Shown here one piece after another: positions 1 through 9,800 of a DNA stretch of 64,000 nt (the stretch's first letter is position 1; every line of letters starts with the position of its first letter). The position numbers and the translations under genes were made by a program. The notes below the pieces were generated by a model. The model saw only the letters and a program-made list of their open reading frames with translations, searched no databases and had not been told where the DNA came from. Origin of the DNA: DASPSM01 sp036008465 (GTDB lineage: Bacteria > Planctomycetota > Planctomycetia > Planctomycetales > Planctomycetaceae); contig DASYNP010000184.1 in the NCBI GenBank assembly GCA_036008465.1, positions 62,001 to 126,000 of the forward strand, in the 5' to 3' direction.

Positions 1-1
1 C

Positions 2-295
2 CAAAACCCAAATCTGGCGGCGCAACGTGGCCTGTTCACACTGTGGCGTCCGGGCGACCAAGCGCAGCTTATCGACCGCAACCCTCTTACCGATATGATT
101 CATGGCTGGCTGCAGCGCGATTGCCCGAAGGCTGCCGAAGATATTTTCTTCACGCGGATTGAGCTCCCGGCAACCGAGGCGCCCCATCTGCTTCGCCTAC
201 TGATGCAGAGCGGCTATAACGCCGCAAGGCTGTTTCCGGGTTATTCCGGTGCAGCAAAAGCGGTTAAACAGCAGGCGACCGTTGGCGCTGGGTGA
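2..295 (+). CDS. FRG-domain protein, C-terminal part only
   Basis: The reading frame is open from the window edge and ends in TGA at 293-295, so only about 97 C-terminal residues are visible. They include NPNLAAQRGLFTLWRPG, followed about 45 residues later by LLRLLMQSGYNAARLFPGYSG. This is the pattern of the FRG domain C-terminal half (an 'NPRxxAQxGxF' core, then a helix ending in 'LFPxLxG'). FRG proteins are poorly characterised and often sit in accessory or toxin-like contexts. The true start lies upstream of the window. An 11-bp inverted repeat begins 17 bases after the stop. The family call rests on motif memory, without alignment. Confidence 0.6.
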   Translation, partial: QNPNLAAQRGLFTLWRPGDQAQLIDRNPLTDMIHGWLQRDCPKAAEDIFFTRIELPATEAPHLLRLLMQSGYNAARLFPGYSGAAKAVKQQATVGAG

Positions 296-311
296 GTTCA
301 ATGGGAGGGTG

Positions 312-344
312 GCCGGGACAACTTGTTGTTCTTGTTGTCCCGGC
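312..344. terminator. 11-bp inverted repeat after the FRG gene
   Basis: GCCGGGACAAC (312-322) and GTTGTCCCGGC (334-344) are perfect reverse complements around an 11-base loop, 17 bases past the FRG stop. There is no T-run, so it is either a weak terminator or just one of the GGGACAACTT-type repeats that recur at 1030 and 1974. Confidence 0.4.
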
Positions 345-1258
345 TGAGCAGCAGCAAGAGGCTGCTCAACAAAGCCACAGTTGCTGAAGCGACCAACGCC
401 GAGCGAGACGCCTCTTGTCGCGAGCGACCCGGACAACAAGGTGAGGCTTTCCGGGCCACACCTAGGTTCTCTGTCGCCCCGCTGGGGCTTTGGCTGTCAG
501 AGCGGCACCGTATTCACGGGCTCACGCCCCGTGGCTATCGGAGTGCCGCCCTCGCGGGGGCTAAGGCCAAAGGCGGTCGGTTCGGCGAAAAAACTGATCT
601 TGGCGGAATGACGTTTTTATGGCTCAATGGAGAAAGGGGATTTTCGGCCCATCGGTGTCGGTCTGCGCCCGTCGCGGACCCAGCGATAAGAAGCCCGTCT
701 GTTCGTCCTTGCCGGGAAAGGATCCCCGGCGGGAACGAAAAAAGGATCCCCGGCGGTGATGGGGATCCTTTTTCACTAAGGAGAATAAGGATCCCCGGCA
801 GCCACGATTCGGGCGCGGCGATCGATCGGGACGCCGGGATGGGACGCGAGCGCCGGGCTCCGAAGAGCCCTCACCCCGGCCCTCTCCGGCTCGACTGAGC
901 TCGCGACTCGACTGAGCTCGCCGAAGTCCGAAGTCCAGCGGACTGGGAGAGGTGTAAGAGCGGGACGGGACAGATTTCTCTGGGGAGCCGGGACGAAAAC
1001 GGTGGGACGGGACAGATGGGACGAACGATGGGACAACTTCACAAAGGCGAACTTGTCCTATCTCAAGGTATTGCCAGACAGTGTGTTGCGGAGAGACCTA
1101 AGGTGGGACGGGACACGAACGCAGGACGGACTGCCCACCGGACAGAGAATATCCGGTGGGTCGGGACTCTTTGTTTCAATAGGTAGTTGACCCACCGAAG
1201 TAGTTGACCCAGCCCCGGGCAGGCCAGCCCTTTGCCGGAAGGAAACCCCAAGGACGAA
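345..1258. repeat. Repeat-rich gene-free stretch
   Basis: I find no convincing gene here. Several frames are open because of GC content but read as Arg/Pro/Gly-rich noise. The stretch holds short dispersed repeats: GGATCCCCGGC three times between 719 and 800; GGGACGGGACA at 962, 1004 and 1105 (a fourth copy lies at 2048); GGGACAACTT at 1030; and the doublet GTAGTTGACCCA near 1185-1212. A tract around 870-955 repeats CGACTGAGCTCG and CGAAGTCCG. Together it looks like decayed, repeat-expanded non-coding DNA. Confidence 0.6.
739..773. terminator. 13-bp hairpin with A/T flanks (bidirectional terminator-like)
   Basis: AAAAAGGATCCCC (739-751) pairs perfectly with GGGGATCCTTTTT (761-773) around a 9-base loop. 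A-runs on the left and T-runs on the right make it terminator-like in both directions. It lies in a gene-free repeat tract with no gene immediately upstream, so it may instead be part of the GGATCCCCGGC repeat family. Confidence 0.4.
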
Positions 1259-1753
1259 TCAATCCACGCGCGGCGGTCTTTGATTGCTGTCACGAGGGGC
1301 CGGTTTGACTCGCCTGGCTTGCCACGACATGTATCCGGGTAGGTTCTTAGGTCTTTCCCCGAAGTAGACCCTCATTCCCCCGTTGATCACGTTCCCGGCA
1401 AAGATCCCGATGTATTCGGTGGTGACCTCGCCCTTCTCCAAGGCCTTGCTTACCTTGAACGACAGCACGCCGTCGTCGAATCTGCCGTCTTCGATCTCGA
1501 TCCCAGGCCCGTCCCCGCCGATCAACACTCCCGTGAGTTTGTTGCCGTCGCGCTGTAAGCGCAGCGTCATGACGAGGTTTCGGTTGACCGTCCACTGCCA
1601 CAGTCCCAAATTCCGGTTCGAGGGCCGTCCCTGCGCCGGCGGCCCGCCGGGCAATGGCGGCTGCGCCATCGCGGCCGCGCTGGCGATCGAGATCCCCAGG
1701 ATCGTCAGGAGTATCCGCAGACCCGCTTGCCGACCGATGTGACAGGCACTCAT
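1259..1753 (-). CDS. Secreted protein of unknown function
   Basis: This is a 164-residue protein starting at ATG 1753, preceded by GGGAGTGG as a modest ribosome site; an in-frame upstream extension to 1825 lacks signal-like character. Residues 1-30 form a signal peptide (Arg-containing head, then ILLTILGISIASAAAMAQ). The mature part is soluble: a Pro/Gly/Arg-rich linker, then alternating beta-like strands (LWQWTVNRNLVMTLRLQRDGNKLTGVL, ending GGMRVYFGERPKNLPGYMSW). The middle resembles small beta-barrel lipid- or ligand-binding folds seen in planctomycete exported proteins, but I do not recognise the family. It probably acts outside the cytoplasmic membrane. No operon partner is evident. Confidence 0.6.
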   Translation of the reverse strand: MSACHIGRQAGLRILLTILGISIASAAAMAQPPLPGGPPAQGRPSNRNLGLWQWTVNRNLVMTLRLQRDGNKLTGVLIGGDGPGIEIEDGRFDDGVLSFKVSKALEKGEVTTEYIGIFAGNVINGGMRVYFGERPKNLPGYMSWQARRVKPAPRDSNQRPPRVD

Positions 1754-1825
1754 AAAACCACTCCCACTTCGCACGCCTCGGGCGCATTGAATTTGTAGTG
1801 ACACCGAAAGCACGACCACTCCCAC

Positions 1826-2061
1826 ACCGGGCTCTTAGCGGGAAATCGAGACAAGTGTGACAACGAAATCCCAATTTTCTTTGAGATTTCGCCGAAGTCG
1901 GCCCGATTTGTCGCGGTCACCGAGCGGTGGCAGTCGACGAGATTGCCCGAATTGGCGAGGGGACTCGAGCGTCGGGACAACTTGTCCCACGTCGATGAGT
2001 CCCAGATTAACTCGCTCCCGCCAAGGGACTTCGGAATACGCTGCTGTGGGACGGGACACGG
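1826..2061. other. Gene-free gap with short inverted repeats
   Basis: No gene is supported here. It contains GGGACAACTTGTCCC at 1974-1988, a 7-bp inverted repeat around one base, and a GGGACGGGACA copy at 2048-2058 that matches the copies at 962, 1004 and 1105. The minus-strand YHYH gene ends at 2062. Confidence 0.5.
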
Positions 2062-3657
2062 TCACTCGGCCGGGCCGCGCCTTGGTCGCGGCGGACGATT
2101 GCGGACCTGCGCGAAGCCCCAATACCCGCCGATGAGGTGCGGGAATTTTCCCGGCGTGACGTGATAGTGCCAGCCGCGCGCCTCGTCGTAGTGCACGTTG
2201 AATTCGTTGAGCGGGTTCTTGCTGGAGTCCTTGGCGAGCTCGCCGGGGGCTTCGTACGGGCCGTAGATTGGAAAGCCGTCGAAGGCAAAGCCGATCAGCG
2301 GCGAGTGGGCCGTCCCGTCGTCGGCCCAGGGCGATTTCACGCAGACCGGATACTTATGGTAGTGGTACTCGAAGCCCGGGCTCGGATGCCCGCAGCAGCG
2401 ATCGAGCCGCCAGATCGCTTCCACCGAATCGGCATCGAAGGGGTTAAAGAAGATCACGCCATTCACGGCCACGCCGATCGGTCCACCCGGCAGCGCGCCG
2501 TTTTCATTCTGGGGGTCGATGGCGACATGGTTCGGATTCACTCGCGGCACGAGGGGAATCCGCCAGACTTGCCGCTGTTCTTGAATGTAGTTGGGATTGC
2601 CGTCGAGCGCTCGCCAACGGTCGGGGAAGACGGCCGTCGGATGATTCGGCAGATTGTGGGACCGCACGATGAGATCAGTTTTCGTGAATTCAAGCGTGAC
2701 GTTGTCCTTCACTAACCTGTCCTTCGTGACGAGCTTGCTCTCCACATCGAGCCAGCCTTTGCGAAGCCAGGCCTGCATGTTGTCGGCAAAGGGCGCCTCG
2801 AAGTGATCGGTGCGGTAGTAGATGCGGTCCGCGTTCGACGCGTCGAAGCGCGTGGGGGCTGCCGGTGGACGGTCGCCGTTGGCGTGCTTGGCGTCGCTTC
2901 CTCGAGGATCGTAGAACCAGCGACCACCCAGAGGGATGAGTGCGTCGGCTTTGGGTTCGGGTTTGCTTGCCTCGCTTTTGGACTTCATACGAGCGACGTA
3001 GTCGTCGGGATCGGGAATTCGGACCAGCTCAAATTCGTTGATCCAAAATTCGGCGTGCTTGGCCCGCCCGATCCCATGCCCAAAGGCAGCGGTCAGCTCG
3101 AGCGTGTCGACCTCGGGAAATGGCGTGCGGAAGACGAGTTCGTAGCTTTGCCAGGTGCCCATCCCGAGCCGGGCATTTGTCTGCGGATCGCGAAAGTCGT
3201 CGCGCTGTTGTTCAACCTGCGGATAGATCGTTTTCTTGATCGAGTCGAGCGAATTTTTTCCGGCATCGCGGAAAAACGCGACCTTCAGAAAGAGGTCGTC
3301 GCGCTGGACGTGAAATCCGTCCTGAGCCAGGCCGCGAATGCGGAAGCGAAACCAACGCCCGCCGGCTGGAGAGATGTTAGTGACGGTCTGCCGCACCGCG
3401 CCGGAGCGCAGCCGCCCGCTCGATCCGTCGACGTTGGAGACAAACCTCACGCCCCGGCCGGCAAGCTCGGAGCGGGCATCCGGGAATGCCCCCAAGACGG
3501 CATCGCCTTCAATGGTGTAGGTTTTCCCGGCCGACGCTTTGTCTTCGAAGTGCGGAGCGAAATTGATCGCTCGGTCGTGGAACTCGGCGGCGTGCAGGAC
3601 CGAGAGGCACGTGCACGCGACGAAAGTCAAACAGAATTGGACGAAGCGCGCGATCAC
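2062..3657 (-). CDS. YHYH-domain secreted protein
   Basis: The C-terminal ~200 residues carry the YHYH signature: CCGHPSPGFEYHYHKYP, then FAFDGFPIYGPYE and GWHYHVTPGKFPHLIGGYWG. The N-terminal half is a beta-rich carbohydrate-binding-like region with no motif I can name. I place the start at GTG 3657, where GAGGG lies 7 bases upstream and a signal peptide follows at once (FVQFCLTFVACTCLSVLHAA); the longer frame to 3771 would bury the signal. YHYH proteins are exported and abundant in planctomycetes, with unknown activity. The His-rich motifs suggest metal binding (inference). It is on the same strand as, and 115 bases from, the EF-hand gene start side, so co-expression is possible. Confidence 0.8.
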   Translation of the reverse strand: MIARFVQFCLTFVACTCLSVLHAAEFHDRAINFAPHFEDKASAGKTYTIEGDAVLGAFPDARSELAGRGVRFVSNVDGSSGRLRSGAVRQTVTNISPAGGRWFRFRIRGLAQDGFHVQRDDLFLKVAFFRDAGKNSLDSIKKTIYPQVEQQRDDFRDPQTNARLGMGTWQSYELVFRTPFPEVDTLELTAAFGHGIGRAKHAEFWINEFELVRIPDPDDYVARMKSKSEASKPEPKADALIPLGGRWFYDPRGSDAKHANGDRPPAAPTRFDASNADRIYYRTDHFEAPFADNMQAWLRKGWLDVESKLVTKDRLVKDNVTLEFTKTDLIVRSHNLPNHPTAVFPDRWRALDGNPNYIQEQRQVWRIPLVPRVNPNHVAIDPQNENGALPGGPIGVAVNGVIFFNPFDADSVEAIWRLDRCCGHPSPGFEYHYHKYPVCVKSPWADDGTAHSPLIGFAFDGFPIYGPYEAPGELAKDSSKNPLNEFNVHYDEARGWHYHVTPGKFPHLIGGYWGFAQVRNRPPRPRRGPAE

Positions 3658-3771
3658 TTCGAGACCCTCGCGAGTGCGGGTGCGAATTTGCACCGAGCCG
3701 TGGGAGGAGCGAGTGAATGCGGAAATTCGAAGCGCCAGCCGGTTCACGCTGGCCGCTCGCCTTGGCTGCAC

Positions 3772-4575
3772 TCATTCGGAAGGCGGTCGATCGGGGCGTT
3801 GCGGACGAATTGAATCGCCGCCCGGCGGGCCGCCGCCGGGACCACCGTCGCCACCACGGCCGCCGCCGGGGCCACCGGGACCGCCCGGACCACCGCCTGG
3901 CCCACCACCCGGACCGCCGCGGCCGCCACGTCCACCGCGAGGTGCGTGCCGCACGAGATCCTTCGCGAACTTCGTCAGTTCTGCGCGATCGAGCTTTCCG
4001 TCGCCATTCGCGTCGAACGACATCGCATGGTCGACGATTCCCTCGACCGTGGGAGGTCCGCCTGGCCGACCGCGGCCGCCGGCTCCCCGTCGTCCGGATC
4101 CCGGTCCGCCGCCGGGACCGCCTGGGGCCCCGGGTCCATCAGGTCCGCCAGCAGCAGGTCCGGCACCGCCGGGTCCCGGACCATCGTCGCTCGGACCTCC
4201 TGGTCGCCCGGGGCCGTCTTCCGCAGCGGGGCCTCGAGCACGAGGACCTCTTCCTTGACCGCCGGGCCCACCTTGCGGATGCAGCTCATCCTCACTGAGT
4301 TTGCCGTCGCCGTTTTTGTCGAGTTTCTTGAGAGCAGCCGGCGCGTTGGCGATCTCTTCGGCCGAGAGTTCCCCGTCGTGGTTTGTGTCGAGCACTTCCA
4401 TCAGCGGATTACGCGGAGGCCCGCGCCGGCGTCCACCGCCTTCAGAACCGCCATCGGGCGGGCCTTGGCGTTCGTTTTCGTTATCGCCGCGCGGAGGACC
4501 TTCCGGCGGTTGCGCGACGACAACGGCCGCGCCCAGGGCGCAAACCACACCGACGATCCAAATTGTTCGACGCAT
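3772..4575 (-). CDS. Secreted EF-hand protein with Gly/Pro-rich regions
   Basis: This 267-residue protein starts at ATG 4575 with GGGAG 7 bases upstream. Residues 1-22 are a signal peptide (RRTIWIVGVVCALGAAVVVA). Three calcium-binding EF-hand loops are visible: DTNHDGELSAEE, DKNGDGKLSEDE and DANGDGKLDRAE. Each has Asp/Asn at positions 1, 3 and 5 and an acidic residue at position 12. Two are paired near residues 60-100 and one lies near 200. The rest is low-complexity Gly/Pro/Arg, giving very high GC. Such EF-hand proteins are common in planctomycete secretomes, and calcium-dependent extracellular or periplasmic binding is likely. Its stop is 82 bases from the neighbouring minus-strand gene boundary. 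Confidence 0.85.
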   Translation of the reverse strand: MRRTIWIVGVVCALGAAVVVAQPPEGPPRGDNENERQGPPDGGSEGGGRRRGPPRNPLMEVLDTNHDGELSAEEIANAPAALKKLDKNGDGKLSEDELHPQGGPGGQGRGPRARGPAAEDGPGRPGGPSDDGPGPGGAGPAAGGPDGPGAPGGPGGGPGSGRRGAGGRGRPGGPPTVEGIVDHAMSFDANGDGKLDRAELTKFAKDLVRHAPRGGRGGRGGPGGGPGGGPGGPGGPGGGRGGDGGPGGGPPGGDSIRPQRPDRPPSE

Positions 4576-4619
4576 GGAGATTCTCCCAAGTGATTTCGAT
4601 GCGCGGTCGAGGAAGTTGT

Positions 4620-5939
4620 TCACTTTCGCGCAGCGACACAGTACAGAGCCAGGTTCGATCGCAAGAACAACTCGTTGTCACTGACCGCCGGCGTGCCGTT
4701 GAAATCGGTGTCGTCGGCGGGAAAGCGATTTTGGGCCAAAATCTTGAACTCCGGCAGCGCAGGCAGAACCAGCGTTCCATCCCAGCGTGTCACCGCGAGA
4801 ATCTTGTCGCCCGCCAAAACCGGCGAGGCATAAACCGGCCGCCCGCCCGTTTGCAAACCGGGGACGCGCTGCCGATATTTGACCACCCCGGACGTGGCGT
4901 CGACGCACCAGGCGATTCCCCGGTCATCCACCCAGTACAAGTGCTTGTCGCACAGCAAAGGCGTCGACACATAAGAGCTGTTGCGACTCGCCCAGACGAT
5001 GTTCGAGGCGGTGACGTTCCCCTTCCCGCCCGCACGAATTGCGTAGCTCCCCGAGGATCGCACGCCGCCGAAAACGTAGACCGTGTCGCCGTCGACGACA
5101 GGGCTCGGACAGATGTTGCCGATCAGCTTGGTTTCGGCGCGCCAGCGGAGTTTGCCGCGATCGGGGTCGAGGCCCCAGACTTCTCCGGCGACGGCGATGA
5201 CCAGATCCGCTTTGCCCGCTTTCGTCGTAACCAACGCGGGCGTGCCGTACGCCAGCTCCAGCAGCTTGGCCTCGGACTTCCAGACTTGTTTGCCGGTGCG
5301 CTTATCGAACGCTCGAATCGAATTGCTCTCTTCCGACGCGTTGACGATGAGCAGGTCGCCGCAGAGAAGCAGACTCGCTGCCGAGCCCCAGCGACGATCG
5401 CTCGATTCTTTGCCGACGTTCGCACTCCACAGCTTGTTCCCGTCCAGGTCGTAGGCGATCACTCCGGACTTGCCGAAGAAGACGAAAACGCGCTCGCCGT
5501 CGCTGGTCGGAGTATTGCTGGCGTAACCGTGTTCCGTGAGATAGCCGTTAAAATCATCGTCGGGCGAGCCGCCGTTGACCGTTCGCGTCCAGAGGATGTG
5601 ACCTGTCTGGCGGGCAACGCAGACGAGATGCCGCCGCAGCGCGTCGGCCTGACCCGCCCCGCGCTCACCCGTTCCATAGCCCGAGTAGCAGGTCACGAAA
5701 ACCCGCGAGCCGACCACGATCGGGCTGGAAGATCCAAAACCGGGCAGCTTGACCTTCCAGCGCAGATTCTCGGACTCGCTCCAGGTCGTGGGCAGATGGG
5801 CATCGCTAATGCCCGTTCCGTTCGGGCCGCGAAACCGCAACCAATCCTCGGCCGGCGACGACCGAATGCTGGTCAAAACGACGACGCTGGTCAGCCATGC
5901 GGCAGCGGTCGACCATCGGCTATGATAAATGTGATTCAT
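4620..5939 (-). CDS. PQQ-type beta-propeller protein, secreted
   Basis: About 439 residues starting at ATG 5939, followed by a signal-like segment (STAAAWLTSVVVLTS). The mature protein starts EDWLRFRGPNGTGIS, the usual opening of planctomycete 'outer membrane protein assembly BamB-like' propellers. Repeated blade motifs follow (LRWKVKLPGFGSSSPIVVG, GHILWTRTV, KLWSANVG, KQVWKSEAKLLELAYGTPAL, KLRWRAETKLI). No dehydrogenase catalytic residues can be assigned, so I call it a structural or binding propeller rather than a quinoprotein enzyme. It precedes the EF-hand gene on the same strand with a 44-base gap, so the two may be co-transcribed. The ribosome site is weak, and ATG 5981 is an alternative start. 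Confidence 0.8.
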   Translation of the reverse strand: MNHIYHSRWSTAAAWLTSVVVLTSIRSSPAEDWLRFRGPNGTGISDAHLPTTWSESENLRWKVKLPGFGSSSPIVVGSRVFVTCYSGYGTGERGAGQADALRRHLVCVARQTGHILWTRTVNGGSPDDDFNGYLTEHGYASNTPTSDGERVFVFFGKSGVIAYDLDGNKLWSANVGKESSDRRWGSAASLLLCGDLLIVNASEESNSIRAFDKRTGKQVWKSEAKLLELAYGTPALVTTKAGKADLVIAVAGEVWGLDPDRGKLRWRAETKLIGNICPSPVVDGDTVYVFGGVRSSGSYAIRAGGKGNVTASNIVWASRNSSYVSTPLLCDKHLYWVDDRGIAWCVDATSGVVKYRQRVPGLQTGGRPVYASPVLAGDKILAVTRWDGTLVLPALPEFKILAQNRFPADDTDFNGTPAVSDNELFLRSNLALYCVAARK

Positions 5940-6178
5940 TGTCTTTCGGTCGAACGATCCTGCGGTCGTGTCGATTCCCATCGTTCGGTGGACGTTTGCA
6001 TCCGGGTGCGGTCGGCTTTCGATCAAGAGCGTCCTGCAAGCCATTAACGTAAGCGGACAGCTGACGTCCACGGGCCGCCGCGAAAGTGCCTTTGTTTCGA
6101 CGAAAGGGCATTCCGGCAGGAACCACCGGACTCGGGCGTGGACCTGGATATTGTTTCTCGTAGATTAGAGGCTGATCG

Positions 6179-6826
6179 ATGACGGGCAGGCCCCTGGCGC
6201 CGGCGGACGAGGAAGCCCTCGTGCTCCGTCTGCGCGAGGGCGAACGTGCCGTCCTGGGCGACCTGTTCAGCCTGCACCGTCAGCGGATCTGGCGGATGAT
6301 CCGTTTCCGCATGGATCGCCGGCTCGCCGCCCGGATCGACCCCGATGACGTTTTACAGGAAGCCTTTCTGGCCGCGCGGACGCGAATCGACAAGTTTCTT
6401 GCCGAGCCACGAGGCTCGTTCTTCGTCTGGCTGCGGATGATCGCCCTGCAAACTTTGTTTGATCAGCATCGGCATCACATCGGCGCAGAGATGCGAAATG
6501 CCGCGCGGGACGTGCGAATCGACCAGTCCCCCTCGTCGAATACGTCGCTCTGCCTGGCGACGCAGTTGGCGGGAACGCTGACGTCCCCGAGCCAGGCCGC
6601 CGCCGGCTTGGAAATGATGCAGCAACTCGAGCAGGCGATCGCCTCCATGGCCGCGCTCGATCAGGAAATCATCGCCATGCGGCACTTCGAGGATTTGACC
6701 AATGTCGAGTCGGCCGAGGCGCTCGGCATCAGTCCGACTGCGGCGAGCAACCGCTATGTGCGGGCCATTGGACGACTCAAGGAAATCTTGACGGCCTTGG
6801 GCGGTTCTGAGTTCGGGCTCGCTTAG
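6179..6826 (+). CDS. ECF-type RNA polymerase sigma factor
   Basis: 215 residues from ATG 6179, with GAGG 8 bases upstream. Region 2 is seen as DPDDVLQEAFLAARTRIDKF, including the -10-reading helix, with WLRMIALQTLFDQHRHH after it. Region 4 is seen as LDQEIIAMRHFEDLTNVESAEALGISPTAASNRYVRAIGRLKEIL, a typical helix-turn-helix. This is the planctomycete ECF group usually found beside Ser/Thr kinases, and here a kinase gene starts 40 bases downstream. Family knowledge suggests the kinase controls or senses for the sigma factor; the phosphorylation target is not visible in the sequence. No anti-sigma gene is present. Confidence 0.92.
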   Translation: MTGRPLAPADEEALVLRLREGERAVLGDLFSLHRQRIWRMIRFRMDRRLAARIDPDDVLQEAFLAARTRIDKFLAEPRGSFFVWLRMIALQTLFDQHRHHIGAEMRNAARDVRIDQSPSSNTSLCLATQLAGTLTSPSQAAAGLEMMQQLEQAIASMAALDQEIIAMRHFEDLTNVESAEALGISPTAASNRYVRAIGRLKEILTALGGSEFGLA

Positions 6827-6865
6827 GTCCGGGAAGGCCAGTTCAGTGAACACGCTGCCTAGGTT

Positions 6866-9800
6866 TTGAAGATGCTGGCACCCCAGCCCGATACTAACCC
6901 GCTCGAGGCGCTTGCCGCCGAGTTCGTCGAGCGGCACCGACGGGGCGAAGCGCCCTCGGTCGAGGAATACGCCGCCGAGCATCCCGAGTTGGCGCCACAA
7001 ATCCGCGAACTGTTTCCGACCATCGCGGCTCTGGAGAGAGTGCGCGCGGGGCAGGAACGTGCGGAGGAGGGACGACTGCCTTCGAGCGCCGCGAAGCTCG
7101 AGCGGCTGGGCGATCTCCGCATCGTCCGTGAGATCGGGCGCGGAGGAATGGGCATCGTTTATGAGGCGATGCAGGAATCGTTGGGCCGCCGGGTCGCGGT
7201 CAAAGTCCTCGCGCGCCACGCCCGGCTCGATGACACGCATCGCCGGCGGTTTTTCCGCGAAGCGCGAACGGCCGGCCGTCTGCACCACACCAACATCGTT
7301 CCGATCCTGGGCGTGGGCGAGCAAGACGGCCTCGATTACTTCGTGATGCAGTATATCGAAGGTGTCGGTCTCGATTCCGTTATCGCCCGAATGCGGCTGG
7401 CCAGCGCTGATCCCGTCACCGTCCGCCTGTCGTCTTATTGGGGGAAGGGGAATCGAGATCCCAAAGCCTCATCGCCCACTCGCACCGGACCAATTCGTGA
7501 ATCGGCGCTCAACGAGCGTGCGAGCATCGGCGAACCAGCCACTGTCGTCGAGTTCGAGCTCTCTGAGGCGGGCGAGCCGCCGGAATCGGTCTCGAATCCA
7601 AAATCGGGGGCCCAAGGTGGGGTCGTTGCGGGCTCGGAATCCGATTCACAAATCGGCGCCACTCAGCCTCTGCGGCAGGTCTGCCGGACGTATTGGCAGG
7701 ACGTCGCGTTTGTCGGGCTGCAGGTGGCGCAAGCCCTCGAATACGCGCACAGCCAGGGAACGCTTCATCGAGATATCAAGCCGGGAAACTTGCTGTTGGA
7801 CACCCACGGCACAACGTGGGTCGCGGACTTCGGCCTGGCCAAGGCGATGGATCAGGACGCCGTCAGCCGGACGGGCGAGGTGCTCGGAACATTGCTCTAC
7901 ATGGCCCCGGAGCAATGGCGAGGAACCGCCGACGCGCGGAGCGACATCTACAGTCTGGGGGTCACGCTTTACGAGTTGGCGACGTTGCGCGTGCCTTTGG
8001 ATGTCCACGACCGGATGAAGTCCGCCGGCCGGCCCAACCCGACGTCGACCGTTAAGCTGCCGCGCAGGATCTGCCCTTCGCTGCCGATCGACTTGGAAAC
8101 AATTGTCATGAAGGCGATGGCCGACGAACCGGCCCATCGCTATCAGACCGCGGGCGAGCTGGCGTCGGACCTCGCGAGATTTCTGCAAGATCGGCCGATT
8201 TCGGTCAGACGACCGAGCCCGTGGGAGCGGTGGTGGCGCTGGCGAAGACGCAACCCGGCCGCCGCCTATTTTTCGACAGCCGCCGCCGCACTCCTGATCC
8301 TGGTCGGGGTCGTGACTTCGGTCGCTTACGTTCAGACTCGGGTCGCACTTGGCCAGGCGTCGAAGGCCAACGAAGAGAGGGGCCAGGCGCTCGCTAGCGA
8401 GAAGGTCGAGCGGGAACGGGCCGAGTCGATGTTGACGACTTCGCTCGCCGCACTTGATCACGTCTTCAATCGTCTCGTCCCCGAACAGCTCGACCGGGGC
8501 CGCGCGCTGGCGGTTTCCGATCAAGATCAAGGCAATCAGACGGCAGCCGTCTCGCCCGAGTCAGCCGCACTCCTGGAGGAGCTGCTCAAGGTCTACGACC
8601 AGCTCGCCACCGGACAGGGGACCCAGGCGCGACTCGGCGGAGAATCGGCCCGCGCCAATCGGCGCATCGGCGATATTCACACGCGACTGGGAAATTTGGA
8701 TCGAGCCGCGGCGGCCTATCGACAGTCAATTGAAAAGTATCGGGCGATTACGAACAGTGATTCGGATCGCAAAATCCAACTCGAGATCGCCCGAGTTCAT
8801 AATGATCTGGGCGCGATCTACGACCGTCAACGCGACCTCGCGAAGGCCGGCCCGGAATATCATTCGGCGTTGTCGATTCTCGAGCCGCAGCCGTCAAGCT
8901 CGGCTTCGGCCGAGGTTCGATTTGAAGCGGCCCGCACCCACTTTTTGCTGGGGCGCGGGGCCAACCCACAATCGGAACCCGATCCCGGCGACGCGCCGCG
9001 GCGAGGACCGGGCGGACGGCCTCCCGGCGGACCGGAGGGCGGGCCCCCGGAAGATCGGTGGGGCGGACCCCCTGGAGAGCCCGGCGGTCCACCGCCTCCC
9101 GAACAGGGCGCGCCTCAGGAAGGACCGCCGCACCGGTGGGACGGCGGTCGCCCGCGCCGGCCAGGACATCGGCCTCCCCCCGAAGACGATCGCCTCGGTC
9201 CGCCTCCCGATGATGGCGCCGGAGGCCCCGGCCACCGGCCGGAAGGGCCGCACCGCAAGCAAGTCGATCCGAAGGAACTTGGAACGGCGATTGCGCTGCT
9301 GGATTCGCTGATCACGAGTGATCCGAAGAATTCCTCGTACCGATATCTGCTCGCACAGTGCTATCGGGAAAAAGCCAGCCCGAACGAGGCGTCGTCGGGA
9401 AACGTCGACAAGGCGGAGGCGCTGCTCACTCAGCTCGTGAAAGAGCATCCAGACGTCGCCGACTACCACTTTGCTTTGGCCGACACCTACGCGATGTCGG
9501 ACATTCGACAATTGGGGCCGGAGGACTTCCCAAAGGCGGAAAAGAATTTGCGGGCAGCGCTCAATGAAAGCACCGCGCTCGTCGATCGGAACCCCTTCGC
9601 CACGGATTACGCTGCGCTGCATGTCCACATTTTGCACAAGCTTGCCGGGGTTCTGCGTCACGGCCTGCCGGAACGGGCCGGCGCGCCGGCCACCGTTGAC
9701 GAGGTTGGCCGGCTCTACCAAGAGGCGATTCGCAAGCAAGCCAGTCTCGTCGAGCGGTTCCCGAGCAACGTGGGCTATCTCTTTTGGCTGGCGAAAATCC

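Noticed and set aside
323..898. Long open frame on the plus strand
   Set aside because: Arg/Gly/Pro-rich noise running through repeats and hairpins, with no ribosome site and no recognisable domain.
3539..4593. Several long plus-strand frames opposite the EF-hand and YHYH genes
   Set aside because: They are antisense shadows produced by GC-rich codons; the minus-strand genes have signal peptides and EF-hand motifs.
4383..6047. A 554-codon plus-strand frame
   Set aside because: It is a shadow of the beta-propeller gene; the composition is Arg/Ala-rich and no motif is present.
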